Assembly (NCBI GenBank): GCA_963718995.1
Contig: CAVRAP010000001.1
Span: forward strand, 62,001-126,000
Origin: UBA4744 sp963718995
GTDB taxonomy: Bacteria > Actinomycetota > Acidimicrobiia > Spongiisociales > UBA4744
DNA: 64,000 nt
Reading direction: 5' to 3'
Each line of letters starts with the position of its first letter. Positions within the stretch are counted from its first letter, which is position 1. Positions 45,493 to 54,106 of this stretch are shown in pieces. Under the pieces are notes generated by a model. It did not search any database. It was not told the origin of the DNA and saw nothing but the letters and a program-made list of their open reading frames with translations. The translations under genes were made by a program, and so were the position numbers.

Positions 45493-46362
45493 ATGCTGCT
45501 CTCCCCCGAGTTGCGGGCCCGGTTGGAGAGGCTGTCTCTCCGAACCCGGGGCCGCGTCCGGGGTAAGTGGGCAGGGAGGCATGCCTCCAAGCAGATTGGA
45601 GAGAGCATCGATTTCGCCGACTACCGCGAATACGCTCTTGGCGACGATTTTCGGCGCATCGATCACAACCTCTGGGCTCGCCTGGGGGTGGTGATGGTTC
45701 GCCTCTTTGAAGCTGAGGACGAGCTCCCGATGCGCCTGATCGTCGATACCTCTGCCTCGATGGCATTTGGCGCCAAGTTCCGGGTCGCTCAGGAGCTGGC
45801 GGCCGTCATGTCGTTCCTGGCGCTGGCGGGAGGGGACCGTGTCTACCCGGTGCAGGTTCCCGGGCCGGGGGGCCGTTCGTTCGCAACGGGACCGCCCAGC
45901 CGCCACCTGGTGGGTTGGCCGGTGTTGGAGTCCTGGCTCGAAGGACTCGAACCGGGAGGTGCCGGAACGCTGACGCCGGCCGTGCACAACCTGATCGGCA
46001 ACTCCACACTGCGTGGACCCATCGTGCTGATCTCCGATCTGTTTGACGCAGGGTGGATGAAGGCGATCGACGCGATGGGCACGGCCGGTTCGGGGACCAT
46101 CTTGCATGTGCTTGCCCCCGACGAGCTGGAGCCCGAGATTTCCGGTGATCTCCGCCTGGTCGACTCGGAGAGCAAACAGGCGGTCGATCTCTCCACCTCC
46201 TCGGATGCCATGGCTGCGTATCGCACCGCCCGGGATACTTTCCTTTCCGAGGCCGCAACCCGGACGCGCCGGGCGGGCCTTGACTACGTTCTTGTGCCCG
46301 CTGAGTCCGGAGCAGCGGAGCGAACCCTTTCGGCCCTGGCAGCAGTCGAGGCTGTGCGTTGA
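45493..46362 (+). CDS. DUF58 / vWA-like protein
   Basis: A 289-residue DUF58 protein. The signature GESIDFADYREYALGDDFRRIDHNLWAR spans the conserved core, followed by the degenerate metal site VDTSASMAF (DxSxS). Soluble, cytoplasmic. DUF58 proteins are the usual partners of MoxR ATPases. It begins 6 bases after the MoxR stop with ATG 45493 and overlaps the next gene by 4 bases (TTGA). Confidence 0.93.
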   Translation: MLLSPELRARLERLSLRTRGRVRGKWAGRHASKQIGESIDFADYREYALGDDFRRIDHNLWARLGVVMVRLFEAEDELPMRLIVDTSASMAFGAKFRVAQELAAVMSFLALAGGDRVYPVQVPGPGGRSFATGPPSRHLVGWPVLESWLEGLEPGGAGTLTPAVHNLIGNSTLRGPIVLISDLFDAGWMKAIDAMGTAGSGTILHVLAPDELEPEISGDLRLVDSESKQAVDLSTSSDAMAAYRTARDTFLSEAATRTRRAGLDYVLVPAESGAAERTLSALAAVEAVR

Positions 46363-48203
46363 ACTTCCTGGCCCCCGCCGCGCTCGCCCTCGCCGCATTG
46401 GCCCTTCCGCTAATTGCGTTGTACATGCTGCGCACCCGCCGGCACCGCCAGGAAGTGTCGAGCGTGATGTTGTGGGAACGAGCCGGTGTAGCCGTCACCT
46501 CAGCCGTCCCCTGGCAGCGTCTGAAGGTCACCCCACTGCTCATTGCCCAGCTCATCGGCCTCGCCCTTTTCGTGGTGTTACTCGCCCGCCCCTACCTGAG
46601 GGAAGCGTCGCTGCTTGGTCCCCACACGGTGTTCGTCATCGACACGTCCGGATCAATGGCGATGGGGGACCGCCTGGAGGAGGTCAAGGCCCGGGCGCTC
46701 GATCTGCTGTCCGAGGCGTCGGCAACCAACGTCATCTCCATCGTCGAAGCGGGTCCCCGACCCCAGGTGCTAGCCGCCCTCGCTCGCGATCCCGCTGAGC
46801 TGCGGGACACGGTCGCCCAGCTCGTCCCCAGCGGGGGAATGGAGGACCTCCCCGCCGCGTTGGCGGTCGCCCGTAGCCTGGCTACGCCGGACCGACCGAC
46901 GCGGGTGCTGCTCTTCTCCGACGGTGGGATTGCAGAATTATCCACGCTCGAAGAGCCGGTGATCGGCGTCGACCATCTGCTTTTTGCCGGGTCCGAGGAC
47001 AATCTGGCGATCACCGCTTTCAGCGGAGAAGCAAGCGACGACGGCCGGGTGCGGCTCTTCATCGAGGTGTCCAACTACGGCGAATCCGATCGAGAGGTAC
47101 TTCTTGAAGTAGCGGCAGGATCACAGCCGCCGATCAGCGTCCCTCTGGCGATTGCTGCGGGCGGTCTAGCCCGGGATGGGCTTCGCGTCGACGCCGAACC
47201 GGGCCTCGAGGTACAGGCCGTGTTGAAGGACGAATCCGGAGGGTTGCTCGAGGACGGTCTATCACTCGACAATCGCGCCTATCTAGTGATCGGAGCGGGC
47301 CCGGCCCGCCGGGTCACGACGGTCGGCGAAGGATCGGTGTTCCTGGAAGCGCTGATTGCCTCAACCCCGGGGTTCGAAACCGCCGCAGGGGAGGCGCCCG
47401 ATGTGATCATCGTCGACGGCGAACCGGCCACCGACCTGCCTGCTCCTGCCTGGCTGATCCGTCCCAGTGTTCCGCCGGCCGGGGTGACGATTACCGGAAC
47501 TATTGAGAACACTGCCGCCAGCTTCCAGCGCCCCGGTGAACCCCTGCTCGACGACGTCGACCTCTCGACGCTGGCGATCGGGGAGGCAGATGTGGTCGAC
47601 GCGCCGGGTTGGTTGCCGCTTGTCAAAGCGGGTGATGTGCCGTTGGTACTGCTCGGTGAAGTCGACGGCAAGCGAACCGTGTATTTCACCTTTGATATCA
47701 CCCAGTCCAACCTGCCGATTCAGGTGGCGTTTCCCGTTTTCGGCACACGTATCTTGCAGTTGCTGGGTGGCGCAGATGAAGCTTCACTCACGCCGGAGGC
47801 GGCCGGGACCCCGATCCTGCTGGCTCCGCCGCCGGGGTGGGAGGCACGGGTGGTCGTTCCATCGGGCGAAACGGTTACCCCGGCGGCCGACGCCGCTCTC
47901 TTCGAGGGAACCGGCCTTCCCGGGGTCTACCGCGTTACGTACGTCGCCGAAGACGGAAGCGTTCGACCGGGACCGGTCGCCGTTCGTCAATTCGTTGCAG
48001 CCGAGTCTGCCGGTCTGTCTCGCACCATTGCAACACAACCGCTCACGCTGGCCGCCTCCGAATCGACTGCGGTGGTGCGAGAGTGGGCTCCGCTCCTGAT
48101 CGTGGCCCTCCTGCTCATCCTGATGCTTGAATGGTGGATCGGACACGGAGCCCCGCGCCCACGCTTGCGGCGAGCTCGATCAACTTCCGGGACGCGGCCA
48201 TGA
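46359..48203 (+). CDS. BatA-like membrane vWA protein
   Basis: A 614-residue protein starting at TTG 46359. NFLAPAALALAALALPLIAL is the typical BatA N-terminal membrane helix, with another near residues 58-77. The vWA metal site is VFVIDTSGSMAMGD (residues about 92-105), with the later DGGIAEL acting as the third loop. Some 300 residues of beta-rich outer region follow, and a final membrane helix (LLIVALLLILMLEWWIGH) puts both ends at the membrane. The TTG start is supported by the overlap with the DUF58 stop and by the N-terminal match to BatA proteins. Confidence 0.88.
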   Translation: MNFLAPAALALAALALPLIALYMLRTRRHRQEVSSVMLWERAGVAVTSAVPWQRLKVTPLLIAQLIGLALFVVLLARPYLREASLLGPHTVFVIDTSGSMAMGDRLEEVKARALDLLSEASATNVISIVEAGPRPQVLAALARDPAELRDTVAQLVPSGGMEDLPAALAVARSLATPDRPTRVLLFSDGGIAELSTLEEPVIGVDHLLFAGSEDNLAITAFSGEASDDGRVRLFIEVSNYGESDREVLLEVAAGSQPPISVPLAIAAGGLARDGLRVDAEPGLEVQAVLKDESGGLLEDGLSLDNRAYLVIGAGPARRVTTVGEGSVFLEALIASTPGFETAAGEAPDVIIVDGEPATDLPAPAWLIRPSVPPAGVTITGTIENTAASFQRPGEPLLDDVDLSTLAIGEADVVDAPGWLPLVKAGDVPLVLLGEVDGKRTVYFTFDITQSNLPIQVAFPVFGTRILQLLGGADEASLTPEAAGTPILLAPPPGWEARVVVPSGETVTPAADAALFEGTGLPGVYRVTYVAEDGSVRPGPVAVRQFVAAESAGLSRTIATQPLTLAASESTAVVREWAPLLIVALLLILMLEWWIGHGAPRPRLRRARSTSGTRP

Positions 48204-50869
48204 GCCTGCCGACTTTCGAAGACCCGCTCTGGCTGCTCCTTTTGGCACCGGCGGCCCTTGCGGTGATATTCCTGGCCAGGGCCGGAACGCCGACGGTCCC
48301 GGCCCGGCAACACCGGTGGGCGGTTGCCGCCCGAATGGGCACCCTTGCCCTGGTGATTGTGGCCGCCGCGCAACCCACCTTCGCTCTCGAGGTGCCGGAG
48401 CGGGCAGTGCTCTTCCTGCTCGATCGCTCTGCCTCGATCCCTCCGGCAGCCCGCACCGAGCAGGAGGCGCTAGTGGCGGCCGCCCTCGATGAGGCACGTC
48501 CGGGGGACCTGGCCGGCGTGGCCATCTTCGGCGACGGACTAAAGGTCGACACCGCACTCGCCCAGGATCGTCGCCCGGAACCCGTCCGGACCACCGTCAA
48601 AGACTCTGCTACCGACCTTGCTGCTGCATTGCGGGCGGCGGCAGTGCTTCTCCCGACGGAGGGTTCGCGCCGCATTGTGGTATTCACCGACGGTGTGGAG
48701 ACGGAAGGGGACGCCCGCTCTGCAGCCGCCGACCTGGCGGAACAGGGGATTGCGGTCGATGTTGTACCTTCGGCAGCCGGTCGCGGTCCCGACGCCGTCG
48801 CGGAAGCCGTGCGGGTGCCGTCTACCGCCCGGGTCGGTGAGAACATTCAGTCGACCATTGTCGTACGAGCTAACGCGGCGGGCCCGGCACAGATCTTCGT
48901 TCAAGCCGGCGACGGAGAGCTCGAAGTGCTTGACGTGCAGCTCCAGGCGGGCCGCAACGAGTTCACGGTCGAGTATCCCGCCACCGATCCGGGTTTTCTC
49001 CGGATCGGCGCGAGAGTGGCGGCCTCCTTCGACACCCGCGTTGAGAATGACGTTGCGGAGGGGTTGGTTCGGGTACTCGGTCCGGCGCAGGTGGCGGTTG
49101 TCGAGGGAAAAGCCGGAGATGGCCTTGATCTTGTTGCGGGTCTGCGGGCCGGGGGTCGGGACGCCGACCTGCTGGCCACGATCCCTTCGGACAACGGCCT
49201 CCTCAGTTACGACGCCATCGTATTGGTCAACGTTCCGGCACCTGCCGTGGCTGATGCGGAGCGTCTGGCCGCCTACGTAGAGGATCTGGGGCGGGGACTG
49301 TTGGTGGTTGGCGGCGATCAGGCTTTCGGCCTGGGTCGTTACGAAAACACGGCATTGGAGGAGTTGCTGCCGGTGATCAGCAACCCGGATGACCTCGTCC
49401 GTCGCCAGAAGGTGGCTGAAGTTCTGGTCATTGATACGTCGGGGTCGATGGGTGCCTGCCACGCTCGCGGAGATAACTTCATCGAGGGCGGCATCAACAA
49501 GACCGATATTTCTCGAGCAGGCGCCGCTGCCGCCATCGAGGCGCTCACCGGCCAGGATCGCGTGGGTGTGCTGGCCTTCAGCTCCGGGACCAATTGGGCA
49601 ATCCCGCTCGGACCGAAACCCGATCCCGCTGCGGCTGAGGCGGCCCTCGCCACGTTGACCCCGGAAGGCGACACCGAGATTGCCACCGGATTGCGTGAGG
49701 CGCTGCTCCAACTGAGTGGAGCCAGTGAAGAACTGCGCCACATCGTGCTGTTCACCGACGGGTGGGACCCGAATGAGGCCAACCTGCTGCCCATCGCCGG
49801 AGAGATTGCCGACAGCGGCATAACCCTCTCCGTGGTGGGGACGGGTGAAGGAGCCGGGACCACGCTGCAACGGATGGCTCAACTGGGAGGTGGCCGCTAC
49901 TACGAGGGGCGTGACCTGGAGGCGATACCGGAGATCTTCGTCGAAGAGACTCTGACGGTTGCCCGATCCCTTGCCCAGGAGGGTGCGTTCACGCCGATCC
50001 TGGGAAGCTGGTCCCAGGTCACGGCAGAACTCGAGGCGACGCCGCCCCTGTACGGTTACGTGCTGACCCGACCCAAGGCAACGGCCCAGCTTCCCTTGCT
50101 GATCGGCGAGGAAGATCCTTTGTTGGCCACCTGGCAGAGGGGGTTGGGAAAGGTGAGTGCCTGGACTTCCGATGCCACCGCCCGGTGGTCCGCCGACTGG
50201 CTTCTCTGGGATGGGTACGTTGCATTCTGGGGTGGGGTCGTCGGGGACGTTCTGCCCGCCGGCCGGGAAACTCCACCAGACGTGGAAGTGTCCGGTGGTC
50301 TTCTTTCGATTCAATACGATGTCGGCGATGTGCCGCTCGATGCCGCCGCCGTGGCCACGGTACGGAGCCCGAACGGAGAGGTCCGGTTGGTGCCTCTGCG
50401 TCGGACGAGTGGCTCGGAGTTCACCGGCCAGGTTCGGGTGTCCGAGTCCGGCGCGTACTGGGTGGCGGTGGCAGTGGAAGATGGCGGTGTGACGGTGGCC
50501 TCGGGTAGTTCCGGCGCCGTTTCCAGCTTCGCCGAAGAGTTCGCATTCCGCGAACCGGATCAACCCATGATGTCGGACATTGCTTCGCTCACCGGCGGCC
50601 GGTTCGATCCCGCCATGGCCTCGGTGTTCGATGCCGCACCCGTGACCGGGAAGGCGCGCCGGGTGGTGTGGCCCTGGTTGGCAGGCGCGGCATTGCTGCT
50701 GTTCATGGCCGACATCGCTCTGCGACGGCTGGTGCTCGCCGGTGCCGTCACCAGCCGGTCGGCCCGAAGAGCCGGCGAAGAGCCGATCGAAGCCGAAGAG
50801 GAACCTGCCCGGCCAATCGTCGAGAAGGAAACGCTCGAGCGATTGCTCCAGCGAAAACGCATGACGTAG
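48200..50869 (+). CDS. Large membrane protein with two vWA domains
   Basis: An 889-residue protein. The N-terminus has membrane helices (PLWLLLLAPAALAVIFL and MGTLALVIVAAAQPTFAL). A first vWA domain has the metal site VLFLLDRSASIP (DxSxS) and IVVFTDGVETEG; a Rossmann-like segment resembling class I glutamine amidotransferases follows (GLLVVGGDQAFGLGRYENT). A second vWA domain has VLVIDTSGSMGACHARGDN and HIVLFTDGWDPNE, then a beta-rich domain and a last membrane helix (VVWPWLAGAALLLFMADIAL) with an acidic tail. It is the last gene of the operon, followed by a strong terminator. Both metal sites look intact. Confidence 0.9.
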   Translation: MSLPTFEDPLWLLLLAPAALAVIFLARAGTPTVPARQHRWAVAARMGTLALVIVAAAQPTFALEVPERAVLFLLDRSASIPPAARTEQEALVAAALDEARPGDLAGVAIFGDGLKVDTALAQDRRPEPVRTTVKDSATDLAAALRAAAVLLPTEGSRRIVVFTDGVETEGDARSAAADLAEQGIAVDVVPSAAGRGPDAVAEAVRVPSTARVGENIQSTIVVRANAAGPAQIFVQAGDGELEVLDVQLQAGRNEFTVEYPATDPGFLRIGARVAASFDTRVENDVAEGLVRVLGPAQVAVVEGKAGDGLDLVAGLRAGGRDADLLATIPSDNGLLSYDAIVLVNVPAPAVADAERLAAYVEDLGRGLLVVGGDQAFGLGRYENTALEELLPVISNPDDLVRRQKVAEVLVIDTSGSMGACHARGDNFIEGGINKTDISRAGAAAAIEALTGQDRVGVLAFSSGTNWAIPLGPKPDPAAAEAALATLTPEGDTEIATGLREALLQLSGASEELRHIVLFTDGWDPNEANLLPIAGEIADSGITLSVVGTGEGAGTTLQRMAQLGGGRYYEGRDLEAIPEIFVEETLTVARSLAQEGAFTPILGSWSQVTAELEATPPLYGYVLTRPKATAQLPLLIGEEDPLLATWQRGLGKVSAWTSDATARWSADWLLWDGYVAFWGGVVGDVLPAGRETPPDVEVSGGLLSIQYDVGDVPLDAAAVATVRSPNGEVRLVPLRRTSGSEFTGQVRVSESGAYWVAVAVEDGGVTVASGSSGAVSSFAEEFAFREPDQPMMSDIASLTGGRFDPAMASVFDAAPVTGKARRVVWPWLAGAALLLFMADIALRRLVLAGAVTSRSARRAGEEPIEAEEEPARPIVEKETLERLLQRKRMT

Positions 50870-50902
50870 GGCCCGGCGCTGAGGGCGGGTTCGTTCTTGT
50901 CA

Positions 50903-50940
50903 AAAAAGCGGTGCCGGATGATGCTCCGGCACCGCTTTTT
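50903..50940. terminator. Bidirectional intrinsic terminator
   Basis: Perfect 15-base stem AAAAAGCGGTGCCGG / CCGGCACCGCTTTTT with an 8-base loop. The T run at its end serves the eight-gene operon on the plus strand, and the A run (T on the other strand) serves the convergent DUF3068 gene. It is the clearest intrinsic terminator in the window. Confidence 0.95.
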
Positions 50941-50955
50941 GGCTTCGAGTCGGAA

Positions 50956-51981
50956 CTAACTCCCGGTGGTTTCTTCGGGCTTACGTCCGAGGGCCATGAC
51001 TCCGAGGAGAGCAAGGATCACTCCGACGGCGATCAACCCGTACGGGAGGACGGTACCGAGCCACAACAGCTGGCTCTTGGCGCCCTCGGCATCGGCCACC
51101 GCATCAGCAACGGAAGCAGCGGACTGCACGTACTCGAGGTGCATGACCTCTGTTATCGGCACCGGCTGATCACCGAGGTTGATAGCCACCGAACGTGATT
51201 CGATCTTCTCGTAGTCGATCAGCACACCCGTGGCCGGCTCTACCCAGTACTTGGTCTCGTACGAGTAGGTGTAGGCCAGCGGGATCGGATCGGGAAGCAG
51301 CGGAAGTACCTGCCCGAGTTGGGCCATCGCCTCGTCCGCAAGGCCCAGCATGGGAACGAGACCCTCGATCACAGCTTTCGGGAGGGCAGGTGGGAACTGC
51401 GCTAAAAGCACCGGATCATTGATCAGGTCGGGACCCGACGCTGCCGTGAACATGTAGGTGTTGAGGCCCTCGCGCTCTTCTTCAGCCACGAAGGTGAGGG
51501 TGTTGGTCGCGAGCGTGTCACCGTTCCATCCGGTGTAATCAGCCGCTTCCGTGCCGATCGGGAACCCAACCACGAGACCTTCCCGGTCGGTGACCCGGGC
51601 GTCGTCGGAGAAGTTCGCGATGCTCAACATCGTTTTGCGGTCGATCGAATAGACGTCCTCGGCCTGCTGGAGCGGCCCGGCCGGACCGGACATCACTGCC
51701 TCGTCCAGAACGAGCGCCTTCTCGCCATCAACCTCGAGTGTTTGGACGTGACGGTCGATGGTCACCGGCACGTTGCGAATGAAGATGTTGGCCAGATCCA
51801 TTGTCGCCAGCGCCTCGGCGTTGAGCATCACACCCAACTCACCCTCATAGGCGCGGGTCGAGTCGACGTCCTCCGGGAACTGGGCTATGCCCGGAATGAT
51901 GAGAAACAACATCACCAAACCTGCGACCAGCAACAAAACCCCCAAGATCAACGCGGACGAACCAAAAGCTTTACCTTTCAC
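50956..51981 (-). CDS. DUF3068 / PorA-family membrane protein
   Basis: A 341-residue protein of the actinobacterial DUF3068 family. It has an N-terminal membrane helix (LILGVLLLVAGLVMLFLII), a large outer domain (IFIRNVPVTIDRHVQTLEVD; TYSYETKYWVEPATGVLIDY), and a C-terminal membrane helix (TVLPYGLIAVGVILALLGVM) with a short cytoplasmic tail. The YWVEPATGVLIDYEK motif is typical. Annotated as porin PorA family in some genomes, but function is not established. It starts at ATG 51981 after GAGGAGGGG and is preceded by two GGGAC/GTCCC dyads. Confidence 0.88.
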   Translation of the reverse strand: MKGKAFGSSALILGVLLLVAGLVMLFLIIPGIAQFPEDVDSTRAYEGELGVMLNAEALATMDLANIFIRNVPVTIDRHVQTLEVDGEKALVLDEAVMSGPAGPLQQAEDVYSIDRKTMLSIANFSDDARVTDREGLVVGFPIGTEAADYTGWNGDTLATNTLTFVAEEEREGLNTYMFTAASGPDLINDPVLLAQFPPALPKAVIEGLVPMLGLADEAMAQLGQVLPLLPDPIPLAYTYSYETKYWVEPATGVLIDYEKIESRSVAINLGDQPVPITEVMHLEYVQSAASVADAVADAEGAKSQLLWLGTVLPYGLIAVGVILALLGVMALGRKPEETTGS

Positions 51982-52067
51982 GAAAACCCCTCCTCAGATA
52001 TGGCAGCACGAAACCCCGCAGACCTGCGGTTCTTCGCAATATTGTGGCGCTGACGTTAGAGCCGCCA

Positions 52068-52106
52068 GGGACCTTCGTCCCAATCCGCGGTCAAATAGTC
52101 CCGCGG
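52068..52106. promoter_or_regulatory. Two GGGAC-type dyads upstream of DUF3068 gene
   Basis: Dyad 1 (52068-52081) is a perfect GGGAC-N4-GTCCC palindrome. Dyad 2 (52089-52102) reads GGTCAAATAGTCCC and sits inside a larger CCGCGG-N10-CCGCGG repeat (52085-52106). Both resemble the DosR/DevR box of mycobacteria (GGGACT-WWA-GTCCC core). They lie 87-125 bases before the DUF3068 start. No DosR homologue is in the window, so assignment is tentative. Confidence 0.35.
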
Positions 52107-52190
52107 TGGACCACCATTGCCGAACCCTGGGTCTGCCTGAGGTTGTTGTAACCGATGAGCCGAACGCAGTGCCCGGGTTGTGTTGGAGAG

Positions 52191-52574
52191 TCAGCCTTGG
52201 GACATCTGGGTCTGGATCCAATCCACCGCTGTGTCGATGGTTGAGAAGATCTGGGTGGGGACGGGGGCAGGATTCACGAGCTCAAAGGTCCGGAACAGTG
52301 CCACAGCTGTCGGGTCCGTTGCAACGACGGCTCGACACGGAGACGGCGGCATGTTGTCCATGAAGAATTCCCGGATGGATCGGTCCGTGTAGGGGATCTT
52401 GATGAGCTCGATCAGAACCGGTGGAGGAGTTGGTCCAGCCATCTCTCCGCGGGCGGCGAGGTACTCGGCGGCTAATTCCTTCGAGGACGAACCGTCGAAG
52501 TCGAACACGGTGTGGAGAATGCCGTCCGGGCGCATCGTGATTGAGCCGATTCCGAGCTCTCTATGGTCTTCCAT
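52191..52574 (-). CDS. STAS/SpoIIAA-like small protein
   Basis: A 127-residue soluble protein with alternating strands and helices: IGSITMRPDGILHTVFDFDG, APPPVLIELIKIPYTD-like central strand, and CRAVVATDPTAVALFRTFEL, then FSTIDTAVDWIQTQM. The fold pattern resembles STAS/SpoIIAA-like (DUF7793-type) proteins that bind or regulate partners. No clear phospho-Ser motif. ATG 52574 is chosen because the chain before it (LGLYNPL) is unlike the family start. No linked gene suggests its partner. Confidence 0.68.
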   Translation of the reverse strand: MEDHRELGIGSITMRPDGILHTVFDFDGSSSKELAAEYLAARGEMAGPTPPPVLIELIKIPYTDRSIREFFMDNMPPSPCRAVVATDPTAVALFRTFELVNPAPVPTQIFSTIDTAVDWIQTQMSQG

Positions 52575-52660
52575 GAGCGGATTGTAAAGCCCGAGGCCGT
52601 AACCCTCGGCGTTTCTCGGCGCCGCCACTCCAAATCGACCGGGCAGACGTATCACGTGGG

Positions 52661-53620
52661 TCAGGTGTGGCGTTGTTCAACCAGCGCGGCCAGCTCCACG
52701 ACTTGCTGGCCCGGCCCTGCTTCTGCGGACCGTGCCTCGCCTACCAGGCGATTGCCACCCGCTCGTTTGGCTCGATACATCAAGCCATCCGCAGCTTTCA
52801 GCATGTCTTCGAGCGAGTCGGTTGGTTGCGAATACGTAACCGCTCCGACGCTCACCGACGGGGGAGGGTCTTTGGCGATGAGCTGATCACGGATGCGGGT
52901 CACCACCTGTAACGCTGCCGGTCGTTCGGTGGCCGGCAGGACGAGCACGAATTCGTCTCCTCCCACCCGGGCGAGGATGTCGTACGGACGGATTGACTCG
53001 GTAACCGCCGAAACAAATTCGATCAGGAGGCGATCCCCGGCTTGATGGCCCGATGCATCGTTGAGTTTCTTCAGGCCGTCGACGTCGAAGTAGAAGATGG
53101 TGAGGGGAAGTTTCATACGGAGGGCTCGCAATCGCTCACGCTCGGCGACGTCCATGAAGCCACGCGTGTTCAAGGCGCCGGTCAGCGGATCTCGCATGGC
53201 CTGATCTTGAAGGGCGCCGATCGCTCGATGGAGTGCGCGGGCCAAAATCACGATCCCGAGGAGGAGGGCGAGGAGGGCCACTCCTTCGACGACGGCAATC
53301 GACCAGTCAGCAGGTGTGCGAGCCGCCGGCCAGCCGGTCGAAACGAAGCGCGCCAGGCCGGACAGAACGGCGAGAGCCACACCGCCGAGCTTGCTGCCGT
53401 GAAAGGTCACCCCACCGACGATCAGGACGAAAACCACATCATCGGGAAGGGGAAGCTTCGTCGCCCATTCGATGAATCCGGTGACTACTACCGAGACGAC
53501 ACCGAGGAGTATCACCGCGGCCGTTGACAGACCCGAGAAGGAATAGAGCGTTCGGAAAATATGGTCGGGGTCCACCCGTGCCGAACCGGTGGTGCGCACC
53601 AGAGCATCGTTCATAGGCAT
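52661..53620 (-). CDS. Membrane diguanylate cyclase (GGDEF)
   Basis: A 319-residue protein. Three to four hydrophobic helices at the N-terminus (STAAVILLGVVSVVVTGFI; DVVFVLIVGGVTF; VVEGVALLALLLGIVILARAL) lead to a GGDEF domain: DPLTGALNTRGFMDVAERER, FYFDVDGLKKLNDASGH, and the intact catalytic loop ARVGGDEFVLVLP. RPYD stands exactly five residues before GGDEF, the position of the RxxD inhibitory site, so product feedback is likely. It makes cyclic di-GMP from GTP; the short membrane region is the presumed sensor. Confidence 0.92.
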   Translation of the reverse strand: MPMNDALVRTTGSARVDPDHIFRTLYSFSGLSTAAVILLGVVSVVVTGFIEWATKLPLPDDVVFVLIVGGVTFHGSKLGGVALAVLSGLARFVSTGWPAARTPADWSIAVVEGVALLALLLGIVILARALHRAIGALQDQAMRDPLTGALNTRGFMDVAERERLRALRMKLPLTIFYFDVDGLKKLNDASGHQAGDRLLIEFVSAVTESIRPYDILARVGGDEFVLVLPATERPAALQVVTRIRDQLIAKDPPPSVSVGAVTYSQPTDSLEDMLKAADGLMYRAKRAGGNRLVGEARSAEAGPGQQVVELAALVEQRHT

Positions 53621-53760
53621 CCAGTATCACCCATACCTGGGAAAATAAGGCGGATCCTCAGGAAACGTGACGCGGTGCTTCGCTGCTCCGCTCCCAGATC
53701 CGCGGCCCACCGATCAAGCTCATCGCGGCCATCAGTTTGGCTGGAGTGGGAACGTCACAA

Positions 53761-53804
53761 AACCCCCGCTAAGCCACAGCACTATGGGTATCCACCCGGG
53801 GGTT
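53761..53804 (-). terminator. Probable terminator of the tRNA unit
   Basis: Inverted repeat AACCCCCG (53761-53768) and CGGGGGTT (53797-53804), which on the minus strand precedes TTTTGTG. It lies just after tRNA-Phe in the direction of transcription. The 28-base loop is long, so efficiency is uncertain. Confidence 0.5.
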
Positions 53805-53811
53805 CGTTCGG

Positions 53812-53884
53812 TGGCCAGGGGCAGAATCGAACTGCCGACCCCAGGTTTTTCAGACCTGTGCTCTGCCAACTGAGCTACCTGGCC
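53812..53884 (-). tRNA. tRNA-Phe (GAA)
   Basis: A 73-base cloverleaf on the minus strand. Acceptor GGCCAGG pairs with CCTGGCC; the D arm carries AGCTCAGTTGGCAGAGC; the anticodon loop CTGAAAA gives anticodon GAA; the T arm holds GTTCGATTC. CCA is not fully encoded (the genome reads ACCG after the acceptor). It is separated from the upstream tRNA-Asp by 35 bases and is likely cotranscribed with it. Confidence 0.97.
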
Positions 53885-53919
53885 GGGTGCGCCCATGCCG
53901 GGCGCAGGTGTAGAACCAC

Positions 53920-53997
53920 TGGCGGGAGCGACGGGATTTGAACCCGCGACCTCCGGCTTGACAGGCCGGCGTGAACTCCAGACTTCACCACGCCCCC
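53920..53997 (-). tRNA. tRNA-Asp (GTC)
   Basis: Minus-strand tRNA with acceptor GGGGGCG paired to CGCTCCC (one G-T pair), anticodon stem CCGGC/GCCGG and loop CTGTCAA giving anticodon GTC, T arm with GTTCAAATC, and an encoded CCA at 53920-53922. The structural gene without CCA is 53923-53997 (75 bases). Confidence 0.97.
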
Positions 53998-54106
53998 AGA
54001 AGGGTGCTCGCCGGTTGGCTCGCGTCGCACAGGTTAGCCCTGCTTTCGAGAGGCGCGCCAGGTGGGCGGAACAGGCGGGGAAGTATAGAGGGCGGCCGCC
54101 CGCGGG

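Noticed and set aside
45767..45776. TTGGCGCCAA palindrome inside the DUF58 gene
   Set aside because: Only the arm core matches the dispersed repeat; there is no spacer match and it is coding sequence.
48539..50563. 674-codon minus-strand open frame opposite the double-vWA gene
   Set aside because: Low-information composition rich in Arg, Gly and His, no signature, and fully covered by a gene with clear vWA motifs.
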